DNA of 64,000 bases from an uncultured Pseudokineococcus sp. (GTDB lineage Bacteria > Actinomycetota > Actinomycetes > Actinomycetales > Quadrisphaeraceae): assembly GCF_947499845.1 (NCBI RefSeq), contig NZ_CANMPM010000007.1, forward strand, positions 1-64,000, read 5' to 3'. Both the position numbers and the translations under genes were made by a program. Below, piece by piece: positions 24,851 through 33,218 of this stretch. The notes below the pieces were generated by a model, which ran no database searches, was not told the DNA's origin, and saw only the letters and a list, made by a program, of their open reading frames with translations. Each line of letters begins with the position of its first letter. The stretch's first letter is position 1.

Positions 24851-25573
24851 TCAGGGCTCGCGCCCGTGCAGGGTCCCCTCGAGGGAGGTGACGGCGAAGC
24901 GGGCGAAGAGCTCCTCGGCGTACCAGCCCTCCCGGGGCGTGCGCTCGACGACGGCGCGGTGCGGCGCCCGTCCGTGCGCGAAGGCGGTGAGGGCGTCGCT
25001 GTCGCGCCACAGGCTCACGGTGCCCTGGAGCCCGACCGGCGCCTCGCCGACGCCGAGGGCGGCGCGCAGGCCGTCGACCCGCGCGAGGTCGCCCGAGACG
25101 GGCGGCACCGCGCGGGTGAAGGTGGCCCACGAGCGCAGGTGGACGCGGGCCCGGGTGAGGCTGACGACGGGCGCACCCGACGGCGGGCGCCGCCGCGGGT
25201 CGCCGAACGGCGCGACGCCGCCCCAGCGGCCCCGGCTCGCGACGGGCTCCATGGCCACCCGCAGGCGCTCGTCGGCCAGGCGCCCCCACCCGCGAGCGGT
25301 CGCGGAGCGCTCGAACCAGGCGGCGTCGCCGGGGGAGTCCCACGCCGCCAGCAGGGCCCAGTGCCGCGGGTCGGCGTCGCGCGCGGTGAAGGTGCGCCCC
25401 GAGCCGGTGCCGAGGAGCTTCGTCCAGCGCGCGCCGCTGCCGCGCAGCAGCGCGCGGTCGAGCGCCATCCGCCCGAGGGCTGCGGGGACGGCCGCCGCCC
25501 GGACCCCCCACACGTGGAGGGTGACGAGCGCGGGCGCGCCGTCGTCTCCTGCCCCTCCCGCTGACCGACCCAT
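24851..25573 (-). CDS. crtA: Spheroidene monooxygenase (CrtA)-like protein
   Basis: A 240-residue protein matching CrtA, the oxygenase that puts a 2-keto group on acyclic carotenoids in purple bacteria. Recognisable blocks are WFERSATARGWGRL, GRWGGVAPFGDP, VSLTRARV, FTRAVPPVSGDLARVDG, GVGEAPVGLQGTVSLWRDS and GWYAEELFARFAVTSLEGT. Length is close to the family norm. The ATG has TACCCT 6 nt upstream, and the cruF promoter lies 10 bp beyond its stop. With CruF and a second CrtI-like enzyme it predicts an acyclic ketocarotenoid. The heme or cofactor usage of the family is not evident from sequence. Confidence 0.85.
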   Translation of the reverse strand: MGRSAGGAGDDGAPALVTLHVWGVRAAAVPAALGRMALDRALLRGSGARWTKLLGTGSGRTFTARDADPRHWALLAAWDSPGDAAWFERSATARGWGRLADERLRVAMEPVASRGRWGGVAPFGDPRRRPPSGAPVVSLTRARVHLRSWATFTRAVPPVSGDLARVDGLRAALGVGEAPVGLQGTVSLWRDSDALTAFAHGRAPHRAVVERTPREGWYAEELFARFAVTSLEGTLHGREP

Positions 25574-25579
25574 GCGACG

Positions 25580-25585
25580 AGGGTA
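25580..25585 (-). promoter_or_regulatory. Leaderless -10 hexamer TACCCT for the CrtA-like gene
   Basis: TACCCT on the minus strand ends 6 nt before ATG 25573. Confidence 0.55.
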
Positions 25586-25638
25586 GGCGGGGGCGGTGCC
25601 CGGGCTCCGGGCACCGCTCCCGCGGGCGCCTCCGGGCC

Positions 25639-26310
25639 TCAGCGCGCGGGCGCCTCCCCGCGCGCGCCGGCGCCCTGCAGGACGACGGTCCCACCGCTCG
25701 CCTCGACGGCCTGGAGGGTCCTCAGCTCGAGGAGCCCGGGAGAACCGGCGACGAGTCGCGCCGCGTTGGCCAGCGCCCGCGTGGCCGCGACCTCCGAGCG
25801 CGCCCGCTCGAGCGAGGCGAGGCCGAGGGCCCGGGCGGTGACGACCTCCGCGGCGGCCTGGCGCACCTCGGCCGGCGCGGCGAGGTCGCGCAGGGCCGCC
25901 CGGCGGCAGGCGGCGCCCACCTCGGCCAGGGGAGCGGCGACGAGGTCCCTCACCTCCTCGCCGAGGCCGCCGCGCGCGGCCAGCAGGTCCTCGTAGCCCC
26001 GTCGGGTCACGGCCTCCCGCAGGCCCAGCTGGAGAGCGACGTGCACGGCGTCGTCGGCGTCCTGGACCTCCTCGACCCAGCGCCGGGGGTCGACGACCGC
26101 GACGTCGGCCACGAGCGAGCACCGCACGGACAGCCCCTCGGCGGTCGCCACCTCTTGCGCGGAGAGCACGACCGACCGCGGACGGGTGTCCACGCGCTCG
26201 TAGCGGGTGCGCCACCGCGACCGCCGGTGGGCGCCCGGCCCGAGCACCTCGACCAGGGCGCCGTCGCGGTAGCGCAGCACCTGCTCCCAGGCGTGCACGA
26301 CGACCCTCAC
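25639..26310 (-). CDS. SPFH/band-7 domain protein (slipin-like)
   Basis: A 223-residue protein with an SPFH fold. RVVVHAWEQVLRYRDGALVE at the N-terminus, RYERVDTRPRSVVLSAQEVATAEGLSVR and VHVALQLGLREAVTRRGYEDLL follow the slipin/stomatin pattern, and the Ala/Arg-rich C-terminal helix predicts oligomerisation. The usual N-terminal membrane hairpin is missing, so the protein would be soluble or peripherally bound. GTG 26310 has GAGGACGAGAGC upstream. Its role is unknown; relatives organise membrane microdomains. It is divergent from deoC across a 420-bp spacer. Confidence 0.75.
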   Translation of the reverse strand: MRVVVHAWEQVLRYRDGALVEVLGPGAHRRSRWRTRYERVDTRPRSVVLSAQEVATAEGLSVRCSLVADVAVVDPRRWVEEVQDADDAVHVALQLGLREAVTRRGYEDLLAARGGLGEEVRDLVAAPLAEVGAACRRAALRDLAAPAEVRQAAAEVVTARALGLASLERARSEVAATRALANAARLVAGSPGLLELRTLQAVEASGGTVVLQGAGARGEAPAR

Positions 26311-26730
26311 GCTCTCGTCCTCCCTCTCGTCGGCGTCACGCGCCCGGTCGCGGGCGCGCGAGGTGGGACCGGCGCGGCGCGCCGTCGCGGGGGGCGCCCC
26401 GCTCGGGGACGTCGCAGGCCGCGCCGGCGCCGGGTGCCGCGCCGGTCGCACCGTGGGAGTCGAACCCGTGCGTCCTGAGCGCATCGCCTGGTGGCGGTCC
26501 GGACCGACGTGCAGGACCCGCGACGGCGACGCCGCCCGGCTGCTGCCCGGACGCCGGTGACGGTAGGTGGCCGTCGTGCTCGCGCGCACCCTCTTTCCCG
26601 CTCCTCCGCGCGCGTCGAGGAGGGAGCCGCCCGGTCGGCCCAGCGGCGGGTCCGCGGCCTCGCGGGAGACGGCTCCGCGGCGACCGGGCGCCGCGACGCG
26701 GACGCCGTCGACGGCTGCCAGGATGCGGGC
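26311..26730. other. 420-bp divergent spacer between the SPFH gene and deoC
   Basis: The spacer contains a T-arm-like GGTTCGACTCCC on the minus strand near 26456-26467 without a matching acceptor stem, a leaderless-type hexamer before deoC, and a small open frame (26576-26734) whose third-position G/C is clearly lower than that of real genes here. I see no convincing gene. Confidence 0.4.
26719..26724 (+). promoter_or_regulatory. Leaderless-type -10 hexamer CAGGAT for deoC
   Basis: CAGGAT lies 6 nt before the ATG at 26731. Confidence 0.4.
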
Positions 26731-27405
26731 ATGACAGCCGACACGAGCCGCCCGACGCGCGCGCAGGTCGCCGCGATGGTCGACCACACCCTCCTCAAGC
26801 CCGAGGCGACGCCGGCGGACGTCGCCGCGCTCGTCGCCGAGGCTCGCTCGCTCGGCGTCCTCGCGGTGTGCGTGTCGCCGTCGACGCTCCCGCTGGAGGA
26901 CACGGGCGACCTCGTCGTCGCCACGGTCTGCGGCTTCCCCTCGGGCAAGCACGCCAGCGAGGTCAAGGCCGCCGAGGCGGCGCGCGCCGTCGCCGACGGC
27001 GCCGACGAGGTGGACATGGTCATCGACGTCGGCGCCGCCCGGGCCGGGCTGTGGGACGCCGTGCGTGACGACGTCGCGGCCGTCCGCGCCGCGGTGCCCG
27101 CGCCGGGCGTCCTCAAGGTCATCATCGAGTCGGCGGCGCTCGAGGACGACGCCGTCGTGGCCGCCTGCCGCGCGGCCGAGGCGGCGGGCGCCGACTTCGT
27201 CAAGACGTCCACCGGCTTCCACCCCAGCGGCGGGGCCACCGAGCACGCCGTCCGGCTCATGGCGGAGACCGTCGGCGGGCGCCTGGGCGTCAAGGCGAGC
27301 GGCGGCATCCGCACGGCGGAGCAGGCGGCGGCCATGGTCGCCGCCGGCGCCACGCGTCTGGGGCTCTCCTCCTCCGCCGCGGTGCTCGAGGGGACCGAGG
27401 CGTGA
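26731..27405 (+). CDS. deoC: Deoxyribose-phosphate aldolase
   Basis: A 224-residue class I aldolase that splits 2-deoxyribose 5-phosphate into glyceraldehyde 3-phosphate and acetaldehyde in deoxynucleoside breakdown. [10 protein letters not shown] at the N-terminus, [28 protein letters not shown], the Schiff-base Lys in FVKTSTGF and the second active-site Lys in GVKASGGIR are all present. ATG 26731 has CAGGAT 6 nt upstream. The stop overlaps the add start by GTGA, placing it in an operon for purine (deoxy)nucleoside salvage with add. Confidence 0.95.
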   Translation: MTADTSRPTRAQVAAMVDHTLLKPEATPADVAALVAEARSLGVLAVCVSPSTLPLEDTGDLVVATVCGFPSGKHASEVKAAEAARAVADGADEVDMVIDVGAARAGLWDAVRDDVAAVRAAVPAPGVLKVIIESAALEDDAVVAACRAAEAAGADFVKTSTGFHPSGGATEHAVRLMAETVGGRLGVKASGGIRTAEQAAAMVAAGATRLGLSSSAAVLEGTEA

Positions 27406-28505
27406 GCGGCGTCGACCAGGCGGTGCTGCGGGCGATCCCGTCGCTGCCGAAGGTGCTGCTGCACGACCACCTCGACGGCGGCCTGCGCCCGCAGACCCTC
27501 CTCGACCTCGCGGAGGAGGTGGGCCACGAGCTGCCCGCGAGCACGGCCGACGCCCTCGGCCGCTGGTTCGAGGAGGCGGCGAGCTCGGGGACTCTGGTGC
27601 GCTACCTCGAGACCTTCGACCACACGACGGCGGTCATGCAGACGGCGGACGCGCTGCGCCGCGTCGCCCGCGAGAGCGCGCTCGACCTCGCCGCCGACGG
27701 CGTCGTCTACGCCGAGCAGCGGTACGCGCCCGAGCAGCACCTCGCCGGCGGGCTGACCCTCGACGAGGTCGTCGTCGCGGTGCAGGAGGGCTTCGCCGAG
27801 GGCGAGCGCGAGGCGGCCGAGCGCGGCACGCCCATCCGCACCGGCACGCTCCTGACGGCCATGCGCCACGCCGACCGGGGCGTCGAGATCGCCGAGCTCA
27901 CGCTGCGCCACCTCGGGTCCGCCGCCGGCGGGTCGGTCGTCGGCTTCGACATCGCGGGCGCCGAGGACGGCTTCCCGCCGGAGCGCCACCGCGAGGCCTT
28001 CCAGCTCCTGCACGACGCCGGCGTCCCCGTCACGGTCCACGCCGGGGAGGCCGCGGGCCTGGCCTCGATCCACGGTGCGGTGCACGCCTGCTCGGCGCAG
28101 CGGATCGGCCACGGCGTGCGCCTGCTCGAGGACGTCGAGCGCGCCGGGACGCCGGACGCGCACCTCGGCCCCCTGGCCGCATGGGTCCGCGACCGCCGCA
28201 TCGCCCTCGAGCTCTGCCCGAGCTCGAACCTCCAGACGGGGGCGGGGGCGTCCATCGCGGAGCACGGCATCACCGCGCTGCGCGACCTCGGTGTCGTCGT
28301 CACCGTCAACACCGACAACCGGCTGCAGTCGGCGACGTCGGTGTCGCGGGAGATGGAGCTCCTCGTGCGCGAGGCGGGCTGGACCCTCGACGACCTGGAG
28401 GCGGCCACCGTCGCCGCGGCGCGGGCGGCCTTCCTGCCGCACCCCGTGCGGGAGGTCCTCGTCGAGGAGGTCGTGCGCCCGGGCTTCGCCGCGGCGCGCG
28501 GCTGA
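27402..28505 (+). CDS. add: Adenosine deaminase
   Basis: A 367-residue zinc hydrolase converting adenosine or deoxyadenosine to inosine. [11 protein letters not shown] supplies the metal-binding His pair, followed by TVHAGEA with His and catalytic Glu, the HGVRL block, ELCPSSN and VVTVNTDNR with the metal Asp region. HDHLDGG and NTDNR, not HxHL(E)G and NSDDP, are the actinobacterial variant. It overlaps deoC at the start. Inosine made here could feed punA, encoded 4 kb away on the other strand. Confidence 0.95.
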   Translation: MSGVDQAVLRAIPSLPKVLLHDHLDGGLRPQTLLDLAEEVGHELPASTADALGRWFEEAASSGTLVRYLETFDHTTAVMQTADALRRVARESALDLAADGVVYAEQRYAPEQHLAGGLTLDEVVVAVQEGFAEGEREAAERGTPIRTGTLLTAMRHADRGVEIAELTLRHLGSAAGGSVVGFDIAGAEDGFPPERHREAFQLLHDAGVPVTVHAGEAAGLASIHGAVHACSAQRIGHGVRLLEDVERAGTPDAHLGPLAAWVRDRRIALELCPSSNLQTGAGASIAEHGITALRDLGVVVTVNTDNRLQSATSVSREMELLVREAGWTLDDLEAATVAAARAAFLPHPVREVLVEEVVRPGFAAARG

Positions 28506-28530
28506 CCGGTCGCGGCCCGGGGCGCGACCC

Positions 28531-28977
28531 GTGGACGGGACCCTCGCCGCGACGGCGGTGCACCTCGCCGCCGCCGCGGCGTACACCGGCTTCCAGTGGA
28601 CGGTGCGCGTCGTCGTCTACCCCCAGCTCGCGACGGCCGCGACGGCGGACGGGGGTGCGGAGGCCTTCCCGGCGCTAGAGGCCTCGCACAGCCGGCGGGT
28701 GTCCCGGCTCGTCGGGCCGCTGTTCCTCGCGCTCGTCGCGTCGTCCGCGTGGCTCGTCGTCGCGACGGCGGGCTCCCCCCAGGCGCTCACCGCGCTGGGC
28801 GCGGCCGCGTGCACGGCCGTCGTCCTCGCGGTGACGGCCCTCGGCGCCGCGCCGGAGCACCGCCGGCTGGGGCGGGCGTGGGACCCGGCCGCCCACCGGC
28901 GCCTCGTGCGGTGGGACGACGTCCGGGTCGCGGCGGCGACGGCGCAGCTCGTGCTGGCGCTCGTCCTCGTGTCCTGA
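28531..28977 (+). CDS. Small four-helix membrane protein of unknown function
   Basis: A 148-residue protein with four hydrophobic segments: around residues 6-28, 58-78, 80-100 and 130-148. It starts VDGTLAATAVHLAAAAAYTG and carries the basic loop EHRRLGRAWDPAAHRRLVRW between helices three and four, reminiscent of DUF1772-like membrane proteins. I cannot name it securely. It begins 25 bp after add and probably belongs to the deoC-add transcription unit. GTG 28531 is the first plausible start after the add stop. Confidence 0.6.
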   Translation: MDGTLAATAVHLAAAAAYTGFQWTVRVVVYPQLATAATADGGAEAFPALEASHSRRVSRLVGPLFLALVASSAWLVVATAGSPQALTALGAAACTAVVLAVTALGAAPEHRRLGRAWDPAAHRRLVRWDDVRVAAATAQLVLALVLVS

Positions 28978-28997
28978 GCGCCTCGCCCGGCCTCCTC

Positions 28998-29672
28998 TCA
29001 GGACGTCAGCGTGCGCAGCAGGTCAGGCGGCAGCGGGCGGTCCGCGGACAGGACGACGACGGCGCCGGGGTCGGGGCTGCGCCGGTCCGGCCCGCGCCAG
29101 GCCTCGGCGAGGCCCAGCCGCGCGATCGTCCGGCGCGACGGGGTGTTCGCCTCCGCGGCGAAGGCGGTGACGGGCAGGTCCGGCCGGACCCGCCGCGCGG
29201 CCGCCAGGCCGGCGCGACCGACCTCCTGGGCGTAGCCCCGGCCCTGGTGGGCCGGGGCCAGCCGGAAGAAGAGGTTCCAGGCGCGTCCCTCGCCGGGGAG
29301 GTCGCACCCGCCGAGGCCGATGACCTCGCCGTCGCGCCCTCCGCCGGCGGTCCCGCCGTGGTCGTCGTCGCGCCGGTCCTCGGGTGGGGGACGCAGGCGC
29401 ACGACCCAGCAGCCCGCGCCGTCGCGCGCCCAGCGCTCCGCGAGCCGGGCGACGAAGCCGGGCAGCTCCTCCGGCGGCCGCCGCAGCGACGGGTCGAGAG
29501 CCCACGTGCGCGGGTCGGCGTAGACCGCCGACGCCAGCGCGGGGACGTCGGCCGCGGTCGGGGGAGCCAGCAGGAGGCGCTCGGTGAGCACCCGGCCCGA
29601 CGTCGACCCGGCCGACGTCGACCCGCCGGCCCTCGACCCGCTGCCGTCAGGGGCGCCCCGGCCGCCGCTCAC
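28998..29672 (-). CDS. GNAT-family N-acetyltransferase (RimJ/RimL-like)
   Basis: A 224-residue acetyltransferase. The core opens with VLTERLLLAPPTAADVPALA, continues through GEVIGLGGCDLPGEGRAWN, and the acetyl-CoA pyrophosphate loop is APAHQGRGYAQEV; TAFAAEANTPSRRTIARLGL is the RimJ/L-type C-terminal block. The target may be a protein N-terminus or a small molecule. GTG 29672 overlaps the stop of the kinase-like gene, making it the last gene of the punA operon. The first 30 residues are a Gly/Ser linker, so translation might also begin at the later GTG of VLTERL. Confidence 0.82.
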   Translation of the reverse strand: MSGGRGAPDGSGSRAGGSTSAGSTSGRVLTERLLLAPPTAADVPALASAVYADPRTWALDPSLRRPPEELPGFVARLAERWARDGAGCWVVRLRPPPEDRRDDDHGGTAGGGRDGEVIGLGGCDLPGEGRAWNLFFRLAPAHQGRGYAQEVGRAGLAAARRVRPDLPVTAFAAEANTPSRRTIARLGLAEAWRGPDRRSPDPGAVVVLSADRPLPPDLLRTLTS

Positions 29673-30358
29673 AGCAGCGCGCGCACGGCCGCCTCGGCGT
29701 CGGCGGGCGCGAGCGGCCGGCAGCCGAGCGACGTCCACCGCTGCCGGAGCGCCGGCTCCGCCCGCGCCAGGCCGAGCCCGCGCCGCACGAGGACGTGCGG
29801 GGGCTTGCGCGCCTCGGCGAGGTCGCGCAGCAGCCGGAAGGTGAAGGTCACCGCGGCCGGGCGCTGCAGGCAGATGGCGTCCGCGAGCAGGGAGCACTCG
29901 CGGCAGGCGGCGACGAGGTCGGCCGCGAAGATCCCCTCGGCCAGCACCACGGGCGCCGTGCCGACGGACAGGTGGACGGTGCCGGTCCGCCGGCTCGTCG
30001 GGATGTCGTAGACCGGCACGTCGGCCTCGCCCTCGCGGCACAGGCGCTCGAGGGCGTCGAGCGCCCGGCCCGCGTCCCAGCTGCCCGGGTCGTCCCAGTC
30101 GACGATGCCGAAGCGGTGCGGCAGCCCCGGCTCGTCGCCGTCGCGGTAGAAGTCGTCCAGGGCCAGCACGGGCAGCCCGAGGCGGCGGACCATCGACGTC
30201 TTGCCCGAGCCGCTCGGCCCCGTGAGGAGCACGACACGGCACGCGGGCGCCCGCCGCGCCCCGCGGGGCTCCGCGAAGAGGGCCTCCTGGCCGAGCCCCG
30301 CCGCCTCCCGCCCGTCCGAGCGCGCGTGCCGACCCTCCGCCTCCTCGGGGCTGCTCAC
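29669..30358 (-). CDS. Uridine kinase-like P-loop protein
   Basis: A 229-residue P-loop kinase. The Walker A motif is GPSGSGKTSM at about residues 45-54, followed by LALDDFYRDGDEPGLP and VDWDDPGSWD, then the Walker-B-like region VLAEGIFAADL. These are features of uridine kinase/phosphoribulokinase relatives. The substrate is uncertain; in this nucleoside-salvage operon a nucleoside is reasonable. Start GTG 30358 overlaps the mutase stop and its own stop overlaps the GNAT gene. The N-terminal 35 residues are poorly conserved in type. Confidence 0.82.
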   Translation of the reverse strand: MSSPEEAEGRHARSDGREAAGLGQEALFAEPRGARRAPACRVVLLTGPSGSGKTSMVRRLGLPVLALDDFYRDGDEPGLPHRFGIVDWDDPGSWDAGRALDALERLCREGEADVPVYDIPTSRRTGTVHLSVGTAPVVLAEGIFAADLVAACRECSLLADAICLQRPAAVTFTFRLLRDLAEARKPPHVLVRRGLGLARAEPALRQRWTSLGCRPLAPADAEAAVRALL

Positions 30359-32163
30359 GCCGGGAGGGCGATGGTGTCGCGCAGGCCGGCCCGGACGGCG
30401 TCCAGGCGCCGTCCGGCCTCGCGGCGGGCCGCCGCGACGGCGTCGCCGTCGGCCTTCTCGCCGCCCTCGACCGGCACGACGACCTCGCAGTAGCACTTGA
30501 GCTTGGGCTCCGTGCCGGACGGCCGGACGACGACGCGCGCTCCGTCCGCCGTGCGGAGGACGAGGCCGTCGGTCGGGGGCAGCCCGCCGTCGCCCGCGGA
30601 CAGGTCAACCACCTCGACGACGTCGCTGCTCGCCAGCGCGGCGGGCGGCTCGGCGCGCAGGCGCGCCATGGCGTCGGAGATGAGGGTGAGGTCGGAGACC
30701 CGCAGCGTCAGCGGCGCCGTCGCGTGCAGCCCGTGGGCCCGCGCGAGGTCGTCGAGGACGTCGAGCAGGCCCTGCCCGCGGGCCCTCTCGGCGGCGGCGA
30801 GCTCGGTGACGAGGACGGCGGCGCTGATGCCGTCCTTGTCACGCACGGCCGCCGGGTCGGCGCAGTAGCCCAGCGCCTCCTCGTAGCCGTAGGCCAGCCC
30901 GGGCACGCGGCTGATCCACTTGAAGCCGGTGAGCGCGACGGCGCTCTCGAGCCCGTGCGCCTCGGCCACCCGGGCCAGCAGGTCGGAGGAGACGACGGAC
31001 CGGGCGAGCACCGAGCCCGGGGGAAGGCCCCGCTCGGCGAGGTGGTGGCCCAGGAGGGCGCCGACCTCGTCGCCCGTCAGCTGGCGCCAGCCGGCGTCGC
31101 CGGGGTCGTCGTCGACGCCGGGCCGCAGGGGCGCCGCGACGGCGCAGCGGTCGGCGTCGGGGTCGTTGGCGACGACGAGGTCGGCGCCCACCTCGCGGGC
31201 CAGCGCCAGCGCGAGGTCGAGCGCGCCCTCCTCCTCGGGGTTCGGGAAGGCCGTCGTGGGGAAGTCCGGGTCGGGCTCGGCCTGCTCGGGCACGGTGTGC
31301 AGGTCGGTGAGACCCGCTGCCCGCAGGGCCCTCTCGACGAGGGGACCGCCGACCCCGTGGAGCGGGGTCAGGACGACGCGCAGGTCGCGAGGGCCGGTGC
31401 GGCCGGCCACCGCGGCGGCGCCCTCGACGTAGGCGTCGACGAGGTCGTCGCCCAGCGCCTCCCAGCCGGCGTCGGCCATCGGCACCTGGGCGGGGTCGGT
31501 GACGTCGCCGACGGCCGCGATGCGCGCGGCGATCTCGGCGTCGGCGGGCGGCACGATCTGCGCGCCCTCCTCGCCGGGACCGCCGAGGTAGACCTTGTAC
31601 CCGTTGTCCTGCGGCGGGTTGTGGCTCGCCGTGACCATGACGCCGGCGTCCGCGCCGAGGTGGCGGACGGCGAAGGCCAGCACGGGCGTCGGCAGCGGGC
31701 GCGGCAGCAGCGACGCGCGCAGACCGGCCCCGACGACGACGGCCACGGTGTCGAGCGCGAACTGCCGCGAGCCGTGCCGGGCGTCGTAGCCCACGACGAC
31801 GTGCGGCGGCGACTCCGGGCCGCCCTCGCGGTCGAGCAGGTAGCGCGACAGCCCGGCGGCGGCGCGGCGCACGACGACGCGGTTCATCCGGTTCGGGCCG
31901 GGCCCGAGGCGGCCGCGCAGCCCCGCGGTGCCGAAGGCCAGGGGCCCGGCGAAGGCGTCGTCCAGCTCGGCGAGCGCCCCCTCCTCGCCGGCGTCCGCGC
32001 GCTCGAGCAGGTCGCGCAGCGCCGCGGTCGTCGCCGGGTCCGGGTCGGCGTCGGCCCACGCCCGGGCCTCGTCCCGGCGGGCCGTGAGCGCGTCGGCCAG
32101 GGCGCGCTCGCGGTCGGCGTCCGTGGGGGCGCCGTCCCCGGCGGGGGGCGAGCCGGCGCTCAC
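30355..32163 (-). CDS. pmmB: Phosphoglucomutase/phosphomannomutase family (phosphopentomutase-like) enzyme
   Basis: A 602-residue alpha-D-phosphohexomutase. The four active-site blocks are in order: the phosphoserine loop TASHNPPQDNGYKVYLGG, the metal site DPDADRC, the sugar-binding GYEEALGY and the phosphate-binding RPSGTEPKLKCY. Length and FGTAGLRGRLGPGPNRMN match the PGM2/PgcA branch, some of whose members interconvert ribose 1- and 5-phosphate. That activity would connect punA to deoC and central metabolism. M. tuberculosis has pmmB next to its purine nucleoside phosphorylase gene in the same order. GTG 32163 overlaps the punA stop. Confidence 0.9.
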   Translation of the reverse strand: MSAGSPPAGDGAPTDADRERALADALTARRDEARAWADADPDPATTAALRDLLERADAGEEGALAELDDAFAGPLAFGTAGLRGRLGPGPNRMNRVVVRRAAAGLSRYLLDREGGPESPPHVVVGYDARHGSRQFALDTVAVVVGAGLRASLLPRPLPTPVLAFAVRHLGADAGVMVTASHNPPQDNGYKVYLGGPGEEGAQIVPPADAEIAARIAAVGDVTDPAQVPMADAGWEALGDDLVDAYVEGAAAVAGRTGPRDLRVVLTPLHGVGGPLVERALRAAGLTDLHTVPEQAEPDPDFPTTAFPNPEEEGALDLALALAREVGADLVVANDPDADRCAVAAPLRPGVDDDPGDAGWRQLTGDEVGALLGHHLAERGLPPGSVLARSVVSSDLLARVAEAHGLESAVALTGFKWISRVPGLAYGYEEALGYCADPAAVRDKDGISAAVLVTELAAAERARGQGLLDVLDDLARAHGLHATAPLTLRVSDLTLISDAMARLRAEPPAALASSDVVEVVDLSAGDGGLPPTDGLVLRTADGARVVVRPSGTEPKLKCYCEVVVPVEGGEKADGDAVAAARREAGRRLDAVRAGLRDTIALPA

Positions 32164-33065
32164 AGCCGCTCCACCACCTGCGCGAGCAGCGCGCCGATGC
32201 GCGGGCCCGCCTCGCGCCCGGCCTCGACGACCTCCTCGTGGCTCAGCGGCTGGTCGCCCACGCCGGCCGCGAGGTTCGTCACGAGCGACAGGCCGAGGAC
32301 CTCGAGGCCGGCGGCGCGGGCGGCGATGGCCTCGAGGGCCGTCGACATGCCGACGAGGCTCGCGCCGAGGACGCCGGCCATGCGGACCTCGGCAGGGGTC
32401 TCGTAGTGCGGGCCGGGGAACTGCGCGTAGACGCCCTCGGCCAGGGAGGTGTCGACCTCGCGGGCGACGTCGCGCCAGCGGCGGCTGTAGAGGTCCGTCA
32501 GGTCGACGAAGGTCGCGCCCTCGAGGGGCGAGCGGCCGGTGAGGTTGAGGTGGTCGCTGATGAGGACCGGCTGGCCGGGGGAGTAGGCCGGGTCGAGGCC
32601 GCCGCAGCCGTTGGTGAGGACGACGCCGCGGCAGCCCGCCGCGGCCGCCGTCCGCACGCCGTGGGCGACGGCGCGCACGCCGCGGCCCTCGTAGAGGTGG
32701 GTGCGGCTGCCGAGGACGAGGGCCCGGCGGTCGCTCGAGCCGATCCGGACGGAGCGGAAGACGGGCACGTGGCCCGCCACCGCGGGCGCCGTGAAGCCGG
32801 GGACCTCGTCGGCCGGCACCTCCGCCAGGACCTCCATCGCCTCGACGGCGGTGCCCCAGCCCGACCCGAGGACGAGCGCGAGGTCGTGGCGCTCGGCGCC
32901 GGTGCGCTCGGCGAGCACCCGGGCGGCGGACTCGGCGGCGCGGACGGGGTCGGCGAGGACGTCGTCCGCGCCCCCCGGCGGCGCCGTCCCGGCGGGCGCG
33001 TGCGGACCGGCGACCGCCGGCGTGGTCGGCTCGCCGGGGCCCCCGGCGGGTGCGGTGCTGGCCAT
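32160..33065 (-). CDS. punA: Purine nucleoside phosphorylase
   Basis: A 301-residue class II (trimeric) purine nucleoside phosphorylase, splitting inosine or guanosine with phosphate to base and ribose 1-phosphate. LVLGSGWG, the phosphate-binding SRTHLYEG, VVLTNGCGGL, AQFPGPHYETPAEVRM and VGMSTALEAIAAR are conserved; LVTNLAAG supplies the purine-binding Asn. First gene of the four-gene operon punA-pmmB-kinase-GNAT, with every junction a 4-bp overlap. TAGCGT lies 6 nt before the ATG. The N-terminal 33 residues are a low-complexity extension. Confidence 0.95.
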   Translation of the reverse strand: MASTAPAGGPGEPTTPAVAGPHAPAGTAPPGGADDVLADPVRAAESAARVLAERTGAERHDLALVLGSGWGTAVEAMEVLAEVPADEVPGFTAPAVAGHVPVFRSVRIGSSDRRALVLGSRTHLYEGRGVRAVAHGVRTAAAAGCRGVVLTNGCGGLDPAYSPGQPVLISDHLNLTGRSPLEGATFVDLTDLYSRRWRDVAREVDTSLAEGVYAQFPGPHYETPAEVRMAGVLGASLVGMSTALEAIAARAAGLEVLGLSLVTNLAAGVGDQPLSHEEVVEAGREAGPRIGALLAQVVERL

Positions 33066-33071
33066 GCCCGC

Positions 33072-33077
33072 ACGCTA
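33072..33077 (-). promoter_or_regulatory. Leaderless -10 hexamer TAGCGT for the punA operon
   Basis: TAGCGT on the minus strand ends 6 nt before ATG 33065. The -35 region and upstream DNA fall directly into repeat array C1. Confidence 0.55.
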
Positions 33078-33099
33078 CCGGCGCCGTCGCCCCGCGCCC

Positions 33100-33215
33100 T
33101 CCGGCGGACTCGTGGCCTCTCGTCTCCGGGCGCCTCTAGCGCGGACTTCGTAGCCTTTCGTCGTCCCTGGGCGCCTCTGGTGCGGTCTTCGTAGCCTTCC
33201 GCCGTTCCAGGCAGC
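33100..33215. repeat. 41-bp tandem array C1 (three units)
   Basis: Plus-strand units around GGACTTCGTAGCC start at 33106 (shortened, diverged), 33143 and 33184; the last two are exactly 41 bp apart. The shared second half is GGGCGCCTCT. The array begins at the stop codon of the leftward gamma-glutamylcyclotransferase-like gene and ends at the punA promoter. Confidence 0.85.
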
Positions 33216-33218
33216 AGG

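Noticed and set aside
26453-26490. T-arm-like GGTTCGACTCCC on the minus strand, possible tRNA
   Set aside because: The T-stem pairs poorly and no matching acceptor stem, D-arm or anticodon arm can be drawn around it.
26576-26734. Small ORF ending in a TGA that overlaps the deoC ATG
   Set aside because: Many A/T-ending codons, unlike all genes here, and the hexamer before it (TAGGTG) does not fit the TAnnnT pattern.
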